From: Marinobacter sp. F4206
GTDB taxonomy: Bacteria; Pseudomonadota; Gammaproteobacteria; Pseudomonadales; Oleiphilaceae
Assembly: GCF_019392195.1 (NCBI RefSeq)
Contig: NZ_JAHXKI010000001.1
Coordinates: 310,001 to 374,000, forward strand
Reading direction: 5' to 3'
Length of the DNA stretch: 64,000 nucleotides
The translations under genes and the position numbers were made by a program. Below, piece by piece: positions 30,860 to 39,252 of the stretch. Under the pieces are notes generated by a model that was given only the letters and a program-made list of their open reading frames with translations, ran no database searches and was not told the DNA's origin. Every line of letters begins with the position of its first letter. Position 1 is the stretch's first letter.

Positions 30860-31772
30860 TTTTCAGGAAGTTTCTGATGGCCTCCGCAACGGGGCGAGTA
30901 TCACCATCCAGATGGCAATGGTGCCCGCCCGGCACGTGGGCAATCTCAAGGGAATTGATCACTTCACGCCGCTCGTCCAGGCCCTCTCTGAATGCAAGCA
31001 GACCTTTGTCGGCCCGGACGAACAGAGTCGGGGTAACGATCGCCTTCAACGACTCGATAACCTGATCCTCGTTCATCATCAGGGGCGAAGGATGTCTGAG
31101 CCTTGGATCGGTTCGCCAGACGTAGCCACCCGCCTCTGCTTTCATATTGCGAGGGATGAGCGTCAATGCAGCTTCGGGGCTCAAGGGGCTCAAACCACCT
31201 TCCCTCGCTTTGGCCGCAGCCTGAATATCCGGATAGACGGTTTGGCGGCCAGACCCCGCGAGCCGTTTCTTGATTGCACGCCTGAGTTGGGGAATGGTTT
31301 CCTCAACCGATCGACTGATGGCGCCAAGGCTGTCAATCATGGCTAATTTACCGACTTTCTCGGGAAAGGCGGCTGCATACAACGCACAGACTATGCCGCC
31401 CAGGGAGTGTCCTACGAGATCCACCCGGGTTTCACCACTATCCGAGAAATGCGTCTCCACCAATTCCGCGAGGTCGGCTACGTAATCCATGAGCAGGTAG
31501 CTCTGACCCCCGGGCCGATGACCAGACTGACCATGCCCTGCCATATCAATGGCATGGACGTTTGCCAGACCGGTCAGTTCGGGTGCCAGTTTGATGAACG
31601 TCAAACTGTTATCCAGCCAGCCGTGGAGCAAAAGCACCGTTCTTTTCACGGCTTCGTCCGATCTGGCGGGCCAGGTCACTCCTGCAAGCGACAGGTTCCG
31701 CAGAGGCCATTCAGATTCCCGGAACCCTGCGGTACTTTTAATGGCCTCCGACGACATGGCGAAATCATTCAT
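30852..31772 (-). CDS. Alpha/beta hydrolase (serine hydrolase of unknown substrate)
   Basis: A 306-residue alpha/beta-hydrolase fold protein. It has the LLLHGWLDNS oxyanion region, the nucleophile elbow GHSLGG (Ser123), a helical cap (about 150-215), and the catalytic His in VPGGHHCHLD close to the C-terminus. No signal peptide. First gene of the likely operon with DUF4892 and the patatin; three consecutive lipid/ester-type proteins suggest envelope lipid turnover (inference). Confidence 0.82.
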   Translation of the reverse strand: MNDFAMSSEAIKSTAGFRESEWPLRNLSLAGVTWPARSDEAVKRTVLLLHGWLDNSLTFIKLAPELTGLANVHAIDMAGHGQSGHRPGGQSYLLMDYVADLAELVETHFSDSGETRVDLVGHSLGGIVCALYAAAFPEKVGKLAMIDSLGAISRSVEETIPQLRRAIKKRLAGSGRQTVYPDIQAAAKAREGGLSPLSPEAALTLIPRNMKAEAGGYVWRTDPRLRHPSPLMMNEDQVIESLKAIVTPTLFVRADKGLLAFREGLDERREVINSLEIAHVPGGHHCHLDGDTRPVAEAIRNFLKNE

Positions 31773-31785
31773 GGCGGGATCAGCC

Positions 31786-32136
31786 TCACATCGTATGGGT
31801 CGGCCGATCGGAGCTCAGTGACCCCGCGAGGTAGGATTCGATCTTGGTACGGGCGGTTTCATCATCACCATTGAACTGGACACCTATCCCGGCCGCCCGA
31901 TTTCCCTGGGCGCCTTTCGGTGTAATCCAGATGACTTTTCCGGCCACAGGAATTTTTTCCGGCTCATCCATTAGATTTAACAGCAGGAAAACCTCATCAC
32001 CCAACTGGTACTGTTTCTGGGTAGGAATGAACAGTCCACCCTGGCGGATGTATGGCATGTATGCGGCATAGAGTACCGCCTTGTCCTTGATGGTCAGGGT
32101 TAGAATGCCACTGCGTGCACCAAATCCGGGCCCCAT
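31786..32136 (-). CDS. pilZ: Type IV pilus assembly protein PilZ
   Basis: The start is the ATG at 32136, with AAGGTG six bases upstream; a GTG nine bases earlier is possible. The 116-residue product matches the founding PilZ of P. aeruginosa in ILTLTIKDK, LGDEVFLLL, PVAGKVIWITPKGAQGNRAAGIGVQF and the terminal PTHTM. As in that protein the c-di-GMP-binding RxxxR is absent, so it probably acts through PilB and FimX rather than by binding the nucleotide. The holB-pilZ pairing is conserved. Confidence 0.93.
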   Translation of the reverse strand: MGPGFGARSGILTLTIKDKAVLYAAYMPYIRQGGLFIPTQKQYQLGDEVFLLLNLMDEPEKIPVAGKVIWITPKGAQGNRAAGIGVQFNGDDETARTKIESYLAGSLSSDRPTHTM

Positions 32137-32240
32137 AACTGACACCTTTGTTGTGATAACTCGATAAATCGTCGTATCAGGGACGAAAAATCCCTGTCAT
32201 TTCGCAATCATAGCAGCTGAATACGCCAAAGGCGCAATGC

Positions 32241-32261
32241 GCTGAGGTTGCGGGCCTCAGC
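32241..32261 (-). other. Hairpin over the holB stop codon
   Basis: GCTGAGG (32241-32247) pairs with CCTCAGC (32255-32261), loop 7, covering the holB stop. There is no T-run. A second small stem (CGCC-AAA-GGCG, 32224-32234) lies just beyond. Possible attenuation or RNA-processing site between holB and pilZ. Confidence 0.3.
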
Positions 32262-33288
32262 CTGCCCGCCGTTTCATGGGCATCAGCTTTTGCCAGGCGA
32301 TCAGCAGCCGGCTGGCTTCCAGTTCCGGATTGGCGTTGTAGACACCCGCCGCCCGAGACTCCCTTACCATATCCAACAACTCGTGGGCTCGCCACGCCGG
32401 ATTGATGCGAGCGAGATAGCCCAGCATTTCTTCCGCTTCGTGATCATGGGCATTGCCTCCGGAACTCAGCCGGGCCAAATCTGCCGCCCATCCCTCAAAC
32501 AACCAGAGACTGCCCTCAAGACCCAATGCCTTGAATGCCTTGGCAGCCTCTGCCACCGGTATCTTGGCCTTCATGAACTGCTTGAAGCGGGCGAATGCCT
32601 CGTCGCGAAGATTGAGAAAATCCCCGGTCGCATAGTCCAGAGCCAGTCGGGGCGCATTGCCGGACAGCATCAGGGCCTTGGTAAGAGTTTCGGCAGAGGG
32701 TCTGTCCGCTTCTTCCAGCGCCTGAACTTTGTCCACCAGCCACGCGCTTGCCGACTCAGCATCAGGGGTCGGGATGGCCAAGCTCTGGCAGCGGGAGCGA
32801 ATGGTTGGCAAAACCGGTCTTCCGCTCTCCTGCAGCAAGAGAAGCGTAACGTCCGGGAGAGGCTCCTCCAATGTCTTCAGCAGCGCATTGGCCGCATTGA
32901 GATTCAGTTGGTCAGCCCGATCAATGATAGCGACTTTGCGCCGGGCAACCTGGGGGGACGCGACTGCAAAGGTCGACAACGCCCTGATCTGGTCCACTTT
33001 GACCATTCGGGATTTTTCGGGGGCATAAACACGTACGTCGGGATGACTCGACGCGGCGTAAAGCTCGCATTGTTTACACCGTCCACAGGCGACAGGTTCG
33101 CCTGCCTCTTGACCGGTCGGGCTGTCACACAACAAAAGTTCGGCGACGGCGTCGGCCCAGACACGTTTGCCCACACCCCGTTCCCCGGTGATGATCAATG
33201 CATGGGGAAGTCTGCCTTCCGACAGGCGGCGCTGAACCGCTGACCAGGCTTTTTTGTGCCAGGGCATATTGCGTGAAATGTCGGTCAC
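32257..33288 (-). CDS. holB: DNA polymerase III delta' subunit HolB
   Basis: A 343-residue clamp-loader subunit starting at GTG 33288 (AGGAAAG upstream). It has an AAA+ fold with HALIITGERGVGKRVWA in the P-loop position, a four-cysteine zinc module (CGRCKQCELY, with Cys at 54-region upstream), IDRADQLNLNAANALLKTLEEP (Walker B/sensor region) and SRCQSL. It helps load the beta clamp. The GTGA overlap with the transglutaminase stop couples two unrelated functions. tmk, its frequent partner, is absent here. Confidence 0.93.
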   Translation of the reverse strand: MTDISRNMPWHKKAWSAVQRRLSEGRLPHALIITGERGVGKRVWADAVAELLLCDSPTGQEAGEPVACGRCKQCELYAASSHPDVRVYAPEKSRMVKVDQIRALSTFAVASPQVARRKVAIIDRADQLNLNAANALLKTLEEPLPDVTLLLLQESGRPVLPTIRSRCQSLAIPTPDAESASAWLVDKVQALEEADRPSAETLTKALMLSGNAPRLALDYATGDFLNLRDEAFARFKQFMKAKIPVAEAAKAFKALGLEGSLWLFEGWAADLARLSSGGNAHDHEAEEMLGYLARINPAWRAHELLDMVRESRAAGVYNANPELEASRLLIAWQKLMPMKRRAG

Positions 33289-35363
33289 GGACGCTTTCCT
33301 GCTGTTGAGTGAGAACGGCGCATCTGCTTTTTCATGGTCGCCAGCAGCCGGCGGAGGCGTCTCAGGTCGCCATCCCCGCTTTCTCCTGAATGGTCGCTAT
33401 AGTAATGGCTGTTGACCGTCCGGGCAAAGAGTCGGGCGGACTCTGCCACGGCAGGCTCGGCCCTCGCCAAACGCGAAGCCAGCGCAGCGGGTGTTTCACC
33501 AGTCCGAACCGGCACCCCCGCCCGGGAACAAAGCTGGTGCCAGGTATCAACAATTCGCCGAAAAGCATCCCGGCGTCCCCCGAGACGCGCCTGCCAGGCG
33601 GACATCAAGCCCGCTATCAGCAGGCCAGCGCCCACAATGCCTGCGGTCAGGTAGCCCAGCTCCTTCAGGCCAAACCCTCCGGGCAAACGTGACATCAGAT
33701 CCATCTGGCTTTGGCCCTGATAGCCCACGACCCAACGCTGCCACTGGTAATTGATACGATCCAACTGGAGACTCGCCCACTGGATCATGGGAATGTCACT
33801 GTACCGCTGAGGTGATGTCCAGTCGTCCTCAAGAAACGATCCTTCGTTGGCAACCGCATCACGAAGTCCCGACTCGATCCGATCGGGCGCTATTGCTGCC
33901 GTTGGATCCACTCGAATCCAACCCCGGCCCTCAATCCATGCCTCGACCCAGGCGTGCGCATCATACTGCCGGACGATGAGATATTCTCCGCCGGCGCCCC
34001 GATCGCCGCCCTGGTAACCGACAACGACCCGAGCCGGAATGCCGGCGGCCCTCAGAACAAAGACGGTAGCACCCGCATAGTGGGCACAAAATCCTCGCTT
34101 GGCATCGAAGAGCAGCGTGTCGATGCCATTTTCAGGCATTTGAGGTGGCCGGAGCGTGTAGAAATAGGGTTGTTCACGGAACCGGGTCAACATTGACTGA
34201 ACGATCTCACGGTCAGCAAATCGCCGCCGCAAGTCTTCGGCAAGCGCTCGGGCTCTGGGGTTCCCGGTAGCCGGCAGTTGGAGATAGCGTCGGGCCTGGG
34301 CCGGTGGCAGAGTTTCCAGTCCCCGCTCTTCTGTCACTTCGCGCTCCAGGCGATAGCGGACCGATGTATCCGCCGGCCGCCTGAATCGGAAGAGGTCCTC
34401 CGACTCCTCCACCACATTGGCCGATACCGCCCGGGAGCCCTCCAACGCAAAGGCCCAACGCTGATCGGTTGGCTCCAGCAACACATCGTATTGCCCGGGA
34501 TCCAGATCTCCCACGCCGCCGTCCATTGCCACGCGCCCGGGCTTTCGATAACCGTCCCCCCTTCGTTGCCGCCAGGTTTCGCCATCGAGGTAATCCAGCA
34601 CCAGACCGCGCCAATAGCGATCCCGGTAGGCTGGCATTTCGCCACCGAAAGTCACCCGGAACGCCCGTTCGCTACTCTGTGCGAGGCTGGATATATCTCC
34701 GGGGCGCATGGTGTCACTGATACCGGTCCGGGCCTCGCCCGAGACAAGCGGAACGCTCCATAACGGAGCCATGCGCGGAAAAAACACAAACAGCAACACG
34801 ACAATGGGCAAGGTTTTGACCAACAGCAGGCCCAGCCTTTTCCAGCCCGCCTTCATGCTACCGGGCAGGTCCGGCGCATTGAGAATCTGCAGGCCGACCA
34901 GTAATGACGCAATGGCCAATATATTAACGAGGGTCCAGTGAATCTCCTGGTGAAACAGAAAATTTACCGTACTGAGGTAAACCAGAATGAAAAACAGGAC
35001 ATAAAAGTCTCTGACCGAGCGGGTTTCCAGCCACTTCAAGCCCACCGCTAGTACGAAAAACGACGCGGCGGTATCCACCGAAAATCGCCCCTGAACAGTC
35101 GCAACGTATACCGAGACCAGTACCAGCATGATGCCAGTTCGTAACCACCGCCCGGGCAACCGGACACGACCGTACTGGGCAAGCCAACGCCAGACTGCAA
35201 GGACCACACAGGCTGCAATAAGCCAGACCGGAAGCCGGTCCAACTGCGGCGTCAGTAACAGGGAAAAACTCCCGATCAGCCAAAGCAGGGCCTTGGAAGG
35301 CAGACCGGTATCGGGAAATTTTAGCTCCGACACTTCACCCGAAAGCCCCTGAAATACACTCAT
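33285..35363 (-). CDS. tgpA: TgpA-like membrane transglutaminase (DUF3488-transglutaminase core-DUF4129)
   Basis: A 692-residue protein. The N-terminal half has about six membrane helices (residues 25-60, 75-92, 98-112, 118-138, 142-162, 178-198), i.e. DUF3488. A periplasmic transglutaminase-like core follows with the triad Cys426 (RGFCAHYAG), His470 (YDAHAWVEAW) and Asp486 (RVDPTAAI). A further helix near 565-590 leads to a cytoplasmic DUF4129-like tail. TgpA is essential in P. aeruginosa, probably acting on the envelope. Coupled by ATGA to the DUF58 gene. No MoxR ATPase gene is beside it. Confidence 0.88.
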   Translation of the reverse strand: MSVFQGLSGEVSELKFPDTGLPSKALLWLIGSFSLLLTPQLDRLPVWLIAACVVLAVWRWLAQYGRVRLPGRWLRTGIMLVLVSVYVATVQGRFSVDTAASFFVLAVGLKWLETRSVRDFYVLFFILVYLSTVNFLFHQEIHWTLVNILAIASLLVGLQILNAPDLPGSMKAGWKRLGLLLVKTLPIVVLLFVFFPRMAPLWSVPLVSGEARTGISDTMRPGDISSLAQSSERAFRVTFGGEMPAYRDRYWRGLVLDYLDGETWRQRRGDGYRKPGRVAMDGGVGDLDPGQYDVLLEPTDQRWAFALEGSRAVSANVVEESEDLFRFRRPADTSVRYRLEREVTEERGLETLPPAQARRYLQLPATGNPRARALAEDLRRRFADREIVQSMLTRFREQPYFYTLRPPQMPENGIDTLLFDAKRGFCAHYAGATVFVLRAAGIPARVVVGYQGGDRGAGGEYLIVRQYDAHAWVEAWIEGRGWIRVDPTAAIAPDRIESGLRDAVANEGSFLEDDWTSPQRYSDIPMIQWASLQLDRINYQWQRWVVGYQGQSQMDLMSRLPGGFGLKELGYLTAGIVGAGLLIAGLMSAWQARLGGRRDAFRRIVDTWHQLCSRAGVPVRTGETPAALASRLARAEPAVAESARLFARTVNSHYYSDHSGESGDGDLRRLRRLLATMKKQMRRSHSTAGKRP

Positions 35364-36391
35364 ACAACACCCTTCGTCCGCCGGGCATCCGCACTCTCGG
35401 TGGGCTGTCTGGTTCCGTAACGTGCCGAAACGGGCTCACGAGGGCGCTCTTCGCCCCAGATCGCCAAGGCCCGGAGGCAACGACTGACATGGGAGGCGCC
35501 TGAATCAGGCTCGATTAGCTGACCGGGCAAGCTCAAGCCGAAGGGGGTACCGGACCGATCCCGCTCCGCCACCAGCCAGGCCAGGTAACTCAGCCGTAAC
35601 TCGTGATCTGTTCCGGGAAACGCGTTGAAATCCAGCCATTGAGGGCTGCCGCGCTCACCCTCCCAATCAGCAACAACCATCTGACCACTTCGGGCGTAAC
35701 GCTTCCACATAACTCGCTGACTCATATCCCCCTCCCGCCATGGCCGCAGGTCGGCGTGATCATTGCCGTCAGCCGGGCTGGCGCTTTCAGCCTCGTTCCC
35801 GTCTTCGACTGAACTGACAACATCGGGGGCGGCAATGGGTCGGGGAAAAACAAGGCCAGGCGAAGCCGGTCGAATCCACGACCAGGCCTTGAGCAGACCG
35901 AAGGGAAAGCGGGTCTCGATCCGGATCCGGTCCGGGCGCAAGTAACCTCGGTGCACCGAGGGAACGGGCAGAGTCAGGTCTGTCGCCTGACCGGCGGAGA
36001 TATGAGCGGCACTATGTTCGGAGCCTTCGCAGGACAGCCTGATTGCAATGGCATGATCACGACCGGCGGTGGCACGCATTCGAAATGGCACCTCATCACC
36101 GGCAACCCCTTCACCGGGCTGAACCAGCGTTATTTCGAGCCCGGAGAGATTCCGATGGGTCTGATGCATGGCGCCAACAAAAACCGCCCCCAGCAAAAAA
36201 GTGGTCAGATAGATGAGACTGTTCTGATAGTTGATGCCGGTGATCAGCATCACCAACAACAGGACGCCGAACACCACTCCAGCGCCCGTCGGCAATATGA
36301 AGATGTTCTTCTGATTGAGCATCTGGACATCGGTGCGGGGAATTCTGCCATTCACCCACCGGCTCCAGCGTTTCTTAAAAGGATTTTTCAT
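35360..36391 (-). CDS. DUF58-family membrane protein (MoxR/TgpA-associated)
   Basis: A 343-residue protein with two close membrane helices (about 31-50 and 56-76) and a DUF58 domain containing the conserved RPWREGDMSQRVMWKRYARSG stretch (split: RPWREGDMSQ then RVMWKRYARSG), related to a von Willebrand A fold. DUF58 proteins usually work with a MoxR AAA+ ATPase and TgpA in envelope processes. Here the pair DUF58-TgpA is present, but the region upstream is an intergenic promoter zone and an unrelated plus-strand gene, so MoxR must be elsewhere or absent. Confidence 0.85.
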   Translation of the reverse strand: MKNPFKKRWSRWVNGRIPRTDVQMLNQKNIFILPTGAGVVFGVLLLVMLITGINYQNSLIYLTTFLLGAVFVGAMHQTHRNLSGLEITLVQPGEGVAGDEVPFRMRATAGRDHAIAIRLSCEGSEHSAAHISAGQATDLTLPVPSVHRGYLRPDRIRIETRFPFGLLKAWSWIRPASPGLVFPRPIAAPDVVSSVEDGNEAESASPADGNDHADLRPWREGDMSQRVMWKRYARSGQMVVADWEGERGSPQWLDFNAFPGTDHELRLSYLAWLVAERDRSGTPFGLSLPGQLIEPDSGASHVSRCLRALAIWGEERPREPVSARYGTRQPTESADARRTKGVV

Positions 36392-36508
36392 GATGCCCTT
36401 CGGGCCATTAAAAGCATTAAAAGATCCGGCAATATAACCCGTCTGAATGCGGCTTTATAACAATACTGGAAATTCAACGATTCTGATCACAAATGCAATC
36501 AATCAGTC

Positions 36509-36537
36509 TTGAAAACCTGTCCTACAAACCGAATACT
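36509..36537 (+). promoter_or_regulatory. Predicted sigma-70 promoter for the 36615 gene
   Basis: TTGAAA (36509-36514), a 17-base spacer and AATACT (36532-36537) give 4 of 6 matches at both hexamers. Predicted start near 36543 coincides with an AGGAGG string (36542-36547) that has no ATG, GTG or TTG at useful distance. The real Shine-Dalgarno (AAAAGG) is next to the ATG at 36615. Confidence 0.4.
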
Positions 36538-36614
36538 CTCTAGGAGGAGCATACTGGCTGCTGCACCGTCAGAATTGCCGTGAATCAGCGTTTATCCCTT
36601 CAAAAGGCCTGACT

Positions 36615-37232
36615 ATGAAACGCCGAAATCTGCTTGCTGCCTCAATCGCCGGGGCCAGCCTATCCCTCCCCGCATTGGCAGGTGTTCAGGCACTGACTTC
36701 CGACGAAATGGTTGAAACCTACGTGAAGGATTCTGCCGTCATTGTCGTGCCTAAAGAACAACGAAAATCCGAAGCAGACCGCCAGCGCATCATCCGGTCA
36801 CTTACCATCTCTCCGGGTGAGCCCGTTCTTAGCGAAGCGGAAGAGGAAGCCTACAGGGAAGCGCTGCAGAGATATATCGAAGAAGGGAAAACCGATGCGC
36901 TCGAAAGCGCCGAGGACGAGTTCTTAAGGCGCGCCCTGCTCCTGCCGCAAGAAGAACTGGCTCGGGCACAACCACCGGCTGAGTTTACGCCGACCATACC
37001 GCCCCTGATCTTCGGACAACAGGCACAGATCCCGGATGAACCGTTTTCCCAGACATTCCTGAATGACCAACTGGGCATCGGGTTTGACGGGCAAAACCTG
37101 AACTTCTCGATTGGCAATCCGCCGGGCATTGATCAAATTCAGGTGCCACAGGCCATTAACGAAGGACCGGTCACCCTGACACCTCGGCCCGGGGGTGGGT
37201 TTGATCTATCCATTGCGGTGCCGGACCAGTAA
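36615..37232 (+). CDS. Exported protein of unknown function
   Basis: A 205-residue protein I do not recognise. It has a clear Sec signal peptide (MKRRNLLAASIAGASLSLPALAG), then LTSDEMVETYVKDSAVIVV and an acidic helical middle (residues 60-115), followed by a Pro-rich, beta-like C-terminal third ending GGGFDLSIAVPDQ. Mature protein is soluble and periplasmic or secreted by prediction. It converges on the FilA/DUF6160-like gene and is followed by a strong terminator, so it is a single-gene transcript. Co-location with two other exported proteins suggests a shared surface function, without direct evidence. Confidence 0.75.
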   Translation: MKRRNLLAASIAGASLSLPALAGVQALTSDEMVETYVKDSAVIVVPKEQRKSEADRQRIIRSLTISPGEPVLSEAEEEAYREALQRYIEEGKTDALESAEDEFLRRALLLPQEELARAQPPAEFTPTIPPLIFGQQAQIPDEPFSQTFLNDQLGIGFDGQNLNFSIGNPPGIDQIQVPQAINEGPVTLTPRPGGGFDLSIAVPDQ

Positions 37233-37251
37233 ACCCACTCCTCTTTTAACC

Positions 37252-37284
37252 AAAACGGCAACCCGCGCGGGTTGCCGTTTTTTT
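37252..37284 (+). terminator. Strong rho-independent terminator
   Basis: A perfect palindrome spans 37252-37281 (15-bp half-sites, core CGGCAACCC) and is followed by a run of seven T's (37278-37284). It terminates the 36615 gene; the A-run on the other side makes it potentially bidirectional. Confidence 0.9.
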
Positions 37285-37305
37285 GCTTCTGACTTTTCTC
37301 GAGCC

Positions 37306-37331
37306 AAAAAAACGCCCCGCTAGGCGGGGCG
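37306..37331 (-). terminator. Terminator of the DUF6160-like gene
   Basis: CGCCCCGC (37313-37320) pairs with GCGGGGCG (37324-37331) around a 3-base loop, followed on the minus strand by seven T's (37312-37306). Typical intrinsic terminator 28 bases after the stop. Confidence 0.9.
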
Positions 37332-37358
37332 CTTCACCAATTCCGGTATCAGGTCAGA

Positions 37359-38273
37359 TTAGTGACCGTAGATAGCCAGTTTGGTGTCGGTAACGGCCAG
37401 GTTGTCCAGGGCCACGGAACCGATGGAAGTACCGCCAATCTCGACAGCACCAACGTTAACGTCCATGTAAACGTTGTTCACGTCAACGCGCAGAACGTCA
37501 ACCGCGTTGGAGGCACCCAGGCCAGCACCCTTGTATACGTCCAGGTTAACGTTGGCGTAGCCAGTCAGTTTGCCGTAAGCCAGTTTCTGCTGCGGATCCG
37601 TAAGATCGTAGCCTTCTGCAGACGCGCCACCACTAGCAGCGAGTTCCTCGTCAGCAGTAGTACCATTGCCATCGTAGTCAAAGTTAGAACCAGCACCGGT
37701 AACGGTCAGATCACGGATACCGATAGCCAGGAAATCGACATCAAAGTCCATGTCGTCGATGTCGAACGCAACAGCCACGTTCAGGTGATCAGTAGCAGTG
37801 TCAACCTGCAGGTCAAGAGCGGCGAGATCACCGTGCATGCTCATGTTGGAGATCAGGGTAGTGCTGTCGGTACCAGTAGAGCCTGCGAGAAGCTCCATGG
37901 AGTCAACAGTCATACCCCAATCGATGGGAACCGGTGCACCAGTTGCCGGATCGGTTTGCAGGGAGCCCACGTGGATGATGGCATCGCCATCGTCAGCAAC
38001 GTCGATGTCGATCTTCAGCTGGTCCAGCAGCTCTGTGCCAGTACCGCCAGCAACACCGGAACCACCCAGCACGATGCCGTTAACCGCGAAGGAGCCTTCG
38101 TCCGTGTACTTGAACTGGCCGATGCTTACCTTGGTTTCCAACTCGATGGTCACACCGGCCTGACCGGTCACGTTGCCCATGGCGCTGTCGTTCATTGCCT
38201 GCAGTTCAGCGTTGGCTGCAAAAGGAGCCGCGGCGATAGCAGTTGTCAGTGCGATTTTCTTCAGGCCTTTCAT
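37359..38273 (-). CDS. Exported FilA/DUF6160-like protein
   Basis: A 304-residue exported protein with a signal peptide (MKGLKKIALTTAIAAAPFAANA). Right after the cleavage site comes LQAMNDSAMGNVTGQAGVTI, which resembles the N-terminus of DUF6160 proteins called putative pilus system protein FilA in Acinetobacter. The rest is an Asp/Gly/Val-rich, beta-strand-like sequence with repeated patterns (VDVLRVDVNNVYMDVNVGAV; VALDNLAVTDTKL) and almost no Cys or Pro-rich linker. Likely surface or fibre component (inference). It has a strong Shine-Dalgarno (AAGGAG), its own terminator and an upstream dyad, so it should be well expressed. Confidence 0.7.
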   Translation of the reverse strand: MKGLKKIALTTAIAAAPFAANAELQAMNDSAMGNVTGQAGVTIELETKVSIGQFKYTDEGSFAVNGIVLGGSGVAGGTGTELLDQLKIDIDVADDGDAIIHVGSLQTDPATGAPVPIDWGMTVDSMELLAGSTGTDSTTLISNMSMHGDLAALDLQVDTATDHLNVAVAFDIDDMDFDVDFLAIGIRDLTVTGAGSNFDYDGNGTTADEELAASGGASAEGYDLTDPQQKLAYGKLTGYANVNLDVYKGAGLGASNAVDVLRVDVNNVYMDVNVGAVEIGGTSIGSVALDNLAVTDTKLAIYGH

Positions 38274-38366
38274 TCTTATCTCCTTATAAACTCATTTTGT
38301 TCTTATCTGAGTCTTTTAGTTTTGGGTGCGAAGCTCGTTGCTCCACAATTCCATTTAAGATTGTTT

Positions 38367-38389
38367 TACAGTCCTAGTCCGTGACTGTA
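38367..38389. promoter_or_regulatory. Inverted repeat upstream of the DUF6160-like gene
   Basis: TACAGTC (38367-38373) and GACTGTA (38383-38389) are perfect 7-bp arms around a 9-bp spacer, about 95 bases before the start codon. The AT-rich arms and lack of a T-run fit an operator better than a terminator. The binding protein is unknown. Confidence 0.35.
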
Positions 38390-38452
38390 TTCACACTTCT
38401 TAACCCACCAATTACAACCTGAAACAAACCACGACTATTTCTCAAATAGCCT

Positions 38453-39064
38453 TTAACTGGTGCTAGGCGCCTGCCTTTTGTCATCGTAAAACATCTGGAA
38501 CGGCTTATTGTTCGTAACCGGTTCTGCATACTGAACTTTTTCGCCCTGAACTTCATAAGGAACTATCTTGGTTGCGGAAATACCGAGTCGATGTTCGTGT
38601 TCAAGCACAAGCACCTCTTGGGGGTTGTCTTCACTCAACTTACCCGCATAGACGATGACAGCGGCGTTTATTTTCCCCCTGCGAGCAATGGATTTTAATG
38701 CAGCTCTGAACATAACGATTCTGATCTGAGGTGGCGCACCCTCAGCCGATTCATCCAGGGAAACCTTCTTAACGGTAATGCCATCTGACATAAGCATCCA
38801 GGCGGACGGCATCGCCTGCCCTGCACTTTTCAACTCGGGTGCAAACTCTTCCGTCGCATTTTCGGCAAGGTAGGCGAGCTGCTTGTTACCGATGACCAGA
38901 TACTTTGCCATTTCCTTCTTCGAGATTACTCCATCCGAGAGCACACTGTTCTTTGGAATCTTTACCTCAACGGTGTCCTCCTGAGCCAGAGAAACCCCAG
39001 AACCCAAGGTTAGGGCACCTGATACCAAGGCCGCAGTAATGTTTGCCCGAGAGAAAAACCGCAT
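38453..39064 (-). CDS. Exported protein of unknown function
   Basis: A 203-residue protein I do not recognise. Signal peptide MRFFSRANITAALVSGALTL...SLAQ, then a mature region of mixed alpha/beta character with VISKKEMAKYLVIGNKQLAYLAE, a helical FRAALKSIARRGKINAAVIVYAG and EHEHRLGISATKIVPYEV. No Cys in the mature part, no lipobox, no membrane helix. It is preceded by AGGAATAAAATT and followed 180 bases later on the same strand by the FilA/DUF6160-like gene. Possibly the same transcript, though the long gap with an inverted repeat suggests separate control. Confidence 0.7.
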   Translation of the reverse strand: MRFFSRANITAALVSGALTLGSGVSLAQEDTVEVKIPKNSVLSDGVISKKEMAKYLVIGNKQLAYLAENATEEFAPELKSAGQAMPSAWMLMSDGITVKKVSLDESAEGAPPQIRIVMFRAALKSIARRGKINAAVIVYAGKLSEDNPQEVLVLEHEHRLGISATKIVPYEVQGEKVQYAEPVTNNKPFQMFYDDKRQAPSTS

Positions 39065-39252
39065 AATTTTATTCCTATTATTGGTCCATGAAACAGACGC
39101 GAAGTCCGGCCGCTTTCGATAGAATAGGCCGCTCCGCAGGTGCCATTTGCGATGATTGTTTTCAAGTACATCATTAAATCAGCGCTGCTCCGCGGCCGAC
39201 AACGTTTGTTTTGTGGCCTGATTATCATTCTTCCGAATTTTCCGAGGGCAAA

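Noticed and set aside
36542..36560. AGGAGG followed by a possible CTG-started leader peptide
   Set aside because: Only nine codons, a rare start, and it sits at the predicted transcription start; more likely chance.
39131..39145. Possible sigma-54 promoter (GG-N10-GC with TGGCAC) upstream of the 38453-39064 gene
   Set aside because: The -24 half is good but the -12 half reads GAGC instead of TTGC, and no enhancer-binding site is evident.
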